Positions 7,409-9,330 of a DNA stretch of 9,330 nt are shown one piece after another (positions within the stretch are counted from its first letter, which is position 1; the number at the start of each line of letters is the position of its first letter). The notes under the pieces are model-generated. The model was not told the origin of the DNA. It was given only the letters and a program-made list of their open reading frames with translations, and made no database searches. Source of the stretch: Spirochaetota bacterium (GTDB taxonomy: Bacteria > Spirochaetota > JAGLSM01); contig JAGLSM010000050.1 of assembly GCA_023135745.1 (NCBI GenBank), positions 1 to 9,330 on the forward strand. Direction: 5' to 3'. Position numbers and translations under genes: made by a program.

Positions 7409-9055
7409 TTAGCGGGATTTATCCATCGTCATCATTATAACCATTCTTGCGATGTTAAAAAGCTCAGTTTTTGAGAGTATCCCTCGTACAAGAATTCTAT
7501 TCTTTTTAATTGATGAATATCCATAGATACCTGAACTTTTACCGGTGAAACGTGAAAGCATTTTTTGCATACCGGATATTTGTTTTTGTTTATCAAAATG
7601 CGAGGCATTTTTCAGTACTTCCCCGATGACTTTGAGCAGGGATACATGGAAGATTCCTGTTGAATGATATTGTCCAAAATGCCTTCTTATTTTCATGTAT
7701 GCTTCGGAGGATTTAAACCCGTTTTTACGTCCTTTCATAATATTCATCATTTCAGTGAGTCTGGATTTTGATTCATTGCCGAATGCAATTAACTCAAATG
7801 GGCCAACATGGGAGATTCTTAAAACCATTGATTGGTTCAACAGCTTAATTATTTTCATTGCGTTTGCCGGAGGAGGGTTATCGCCGGATACATTAATTGA
7901 GAGCCGGAACAGGTGAACAGGATTATCATTTATCATTTCCGCGTTTTTTGAGAAGGTGAATTTGATAATCCCACCCTCACGTTTTGCTTTTTTAATAAAT
8001 TCACTGTTTTGAAGTGTCCGAGCGATTGTGTTAAACATTGCAATAGAGCGAAGTTTTGATTTTGATTTAAGAACTGCGGCAAAATTAAGGCCGGCAGATC
8101 CTTTGCCGGGAAGAAATGCGGTTGAGATTTCATCACCGTATATACGGGGCAGTTCTTTTGCTATTGAGTTAATCAGCCCGGTTGTATTTTTTCCAATTAT
8201 GTTTTCATATATGGGAAGAATCATGGATATTAATTTGGAGTATGATTTAAAGTTCACTTTTGAAGAGGTTATCATAAAACTGTCCGCCGGAAGAATCTGA
8301 AGAGTTTGAAGACTGCCGTCTCTGATGCCTTTCGTCATGTCAGCAAGCCAGCCTTCTGGTACTGTATCAATGGCGTAACCAAAGCCGATTCCTCTTCTGT
8401 CGAGATTAAGGGCAAAATTATAATTTTTTATCTGGTTTATCATATCAGTATAAAACTTAATTACTTTATTCAGTATCTTTAGATTATCACGCATCGGTAA
8501 TTTATATTTCAGCTTGGATAAGGAGCTTGTTATCATTTTTTTTAAGATGGAATTATCGGCATAGACACTTATGCTGTAGTCTTTAATCATATTAACACGT
8601 TTTCTTTTGCCTGATAATACTTCTCTAAGACCTTGCCGCGAAGACGCTATTATGGCATAGCCGTTTTTATAGGAAATCACCGTTTGTTTGTTTTTCTTAT
8701 GTATCATAAGAGCTGTCTTTGATTTAAATATTCCAATATCATTAATCGGAAGAAAAATTACAACCGAGTTTTTAATTTCTTTTCCCATATGCATTATAAA
8801 TGCTATTTCTCTATTTATATCGATACCCGGAAAGCCGGCTGAACCGAATAAATTCATTGAGACAAGGTTTGCGATTGCGCCGGGATTGAATTTTTTGCCG
8901 AATAATGCGGCGTATCGTTCCACCTGTGTGAATAATGAATTAACCTTATTTATTTGAACGTATATCGCGCAGTTTTTTGTTACATATTTCTCTGTTGATG
9001 CATTAATTGAAATGGTAAAAAGTAGTAAAAGCAGGCTTATTATTATTTTTTTCAT
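7409..9055 (-). CDS. Large secreted protein, DUF3352-like
   Basis: The product has 548 residues, starting with ATG at 9055, six bases after AGGAG (9062-9066). A signal peptide (MKKII, hydrophobic to residue 17, probable cleavage after INA at 19) precedes a protein with no other clear membrane helix. The mature start, KYVTKNCAIYVQINKVNSLF (23-42), and a second similar start, LQILPADSFMITSSKVNFKS (252-271), resemble the 'parade of Pro-Ala-Asp, then strand, then helix' opening of DUF3352-type secreted proteins. This suggests two related halves of about 240-290 residues. A GGIIKFTFS strand (361-369) and a LRISHVGPFELIAFGNES segment (412-429) fit an alternating alpha/beta fold. No catalytic motif is seen. 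It is probably periplasmic or surface-exposed with unknown function. It stands alone: a strong hairpin lies upstream and two hairpins lie downstream. The DUF assignment is from resemblance only. Confidence 0.72.
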   Translation of the reverse strand: MKKIIISLLLLLFTISINASTEKYVTKNCAIYVQINKVNSLFTQVERYAALFGKKFNPGAIANLVSMNLFGSAGFPGIDINREIAFIMHMGKEIKNSVVIFLPINDIGIFKSKTALMIHKKNKQTVISYKNGYAIIASSRQGLREVLSGKRKRVNMIKDYSISVYADNSILKKMITSSLSKLKYKLPMRDNLKILNKVIKFYTDMINQIKNYNFALNLDRRGIGFGYAIDTVPEGWLADMTKGIRDGSLQTLQILPADSFMITSSKVNFKSYSKLISMILPIYENIIGKNTTGLINSIAKELPRIYGDEISTAFLPGKGSAGLNFAAVLKSKSKLRSIAMFNTIARTLQNSEFIKKAKREGGIIKFTFSKNAEMINDNPVHLFRLSINVSGDNPPPANAMKIIKLLNQSMVLRISHVGPFELIAFGNESKSRLTEMMNIMKGRKNGFKSSEAYMKIRRHFGQYHSTGIFHVSLLKVIGEVLKNASHFDKQKQISGMQKMLSRFTGKSSGIYGYSSIKKNRILVRGILSKTELFNIARMVIMMTMDKSR

Positions 9056-9121
9056 TGATGGCTCCTGATTGTTATGTACAATATAAACTACAATGTTAAG
9101 GTAAATATGTCACTTATTTTA

Positions 9122-9164
9122 GAAGGAATTTGTCCCGTGCTATCGCATCGGGACAAATTCCTTC
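9122..9164. other. Very strong hairpin upstream of the DUF3352-like gene
   Basis: A perfect 16-bp stem, GAAGGAATTTGTCCCG (9122-9137) with CGGGACAAATTCCTTC (9149-9164), extends by TGC/GCA after one bulged T (9148) to a TATC tetraloop. Outside it, ATTTTA (9116-9121) and TAAAAT (9169-9174) can also pair. Neither strand has a T tract after it, so it is not a standard terminator. It ends 67 bases before the minus-strand ATG and may be a leader structure, a REP-like palindrome, or the end of a transcript from beyond the window. Confidence 0.85.
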
Positions 9165-9189
9165 CAGGTAAAATTTACGTTGCATGATC

Positions 9190-9330
9190 GTTGCAGAACC
9201 TGATTTTTTTGAAAATGCAAACTCGTATAGAATTAATTACATAAATAAAATGGTTTGTAGAAGTGAAATGTATTGGATATTGAATCTTTAGTCACTCAGG
9301 CAGTGCATTTTTCAAAAAAATCAGGTTGTG
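9190..9330 (+). mobile_element. MITE-like non-coding element, copy B (cut by window edge)
   Basis: It begins GTTGCAGAACCTG, then TTTTTTTGAAAATG, AAACTCG (9219-9225), six bases, and ATTAATTAC (9232-9240), the same layout as one end of the 5986-6153 copy. The window's last 27 bases read, on the minus strand, CACAACCTG then TTTTTTTGAAAAATGCA, an inverted copy of the left end. By analogy with copy A the end is missing only about four bases, so the full length would be about 145 bp. The interior has no coding capacity. A direct repeat CGTTGCA (9178-9184 and 9189-9195) straddles the left edge. Confidence 0.6.

Overview
This window looks like chromosomal sequence from an AT-rich, probably diderm (Gram-negative type) bacterium. 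The evidence is an MltD-like periplasmic lytic transglycosylase, several exported proteins with no clear lipobox, and a GT-C membrane glycosyltransferase. The gene style (secreted PEGA-like protein, DUF3352-like secreted protein, WD40-like propeller) would suit a deep-branching phylum such as Spirochaetota or a similar candidate lineage. That placement is a guess and no marker gene supports it.

Layout: (1) 2-2229, + strand: a GT-C/PMT-like membrane glycosyltransferase, translationally coupled (ATGA overlap) to a membrane protein with an SH3b-like domain. (2) 2230-3177, + strand: an intergenic region with a consensus-like promoter, then a small secreted basic protein. It carries a nine-residue aspartate tract encoded by (GAT)9, has two PEGA-like repeats, and is closed by a good terminator. 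(3) 3244-5891, + strand: L-aspartate oxidase (nadB), then an exported beta-propeller protein whose ribosome binding site can be sequestered in a hairpin. (4) 5892-6223: a non-coding gap between convergent genes, largely filled by a small element with inverted ends. (5) 6224-7129, - strand: MltD-like lytic transglycosylase. (6) 7130-7408: a short gap holding two strong hairpins, one a canonical oligo-T terminator. (7) 7409-9055, - strand: a large secreted DUF3352-like protein. (8) 9056-9330: a very strong hairpin and a second copy of the inverted-end element, cut by the window edge.

Functionally, most genes act at the cell envelope: sugar transfer at the membrane, peptidoglycan cleavage, and three exported proteins of unknown role. 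nadB (first step of NAD synthesis from aspartate) is the only cytoplasmic metabolic enzyme, and no nadA or nadC lies beside it. The most novel signal is the pair of roughly 145-170 bp non-coding elements, which share inverted termini and a subterminal motif and resemble an undescribed MITE-like family. No CRISPR array, tRNA, rRNA, transposase or defence system is visible.
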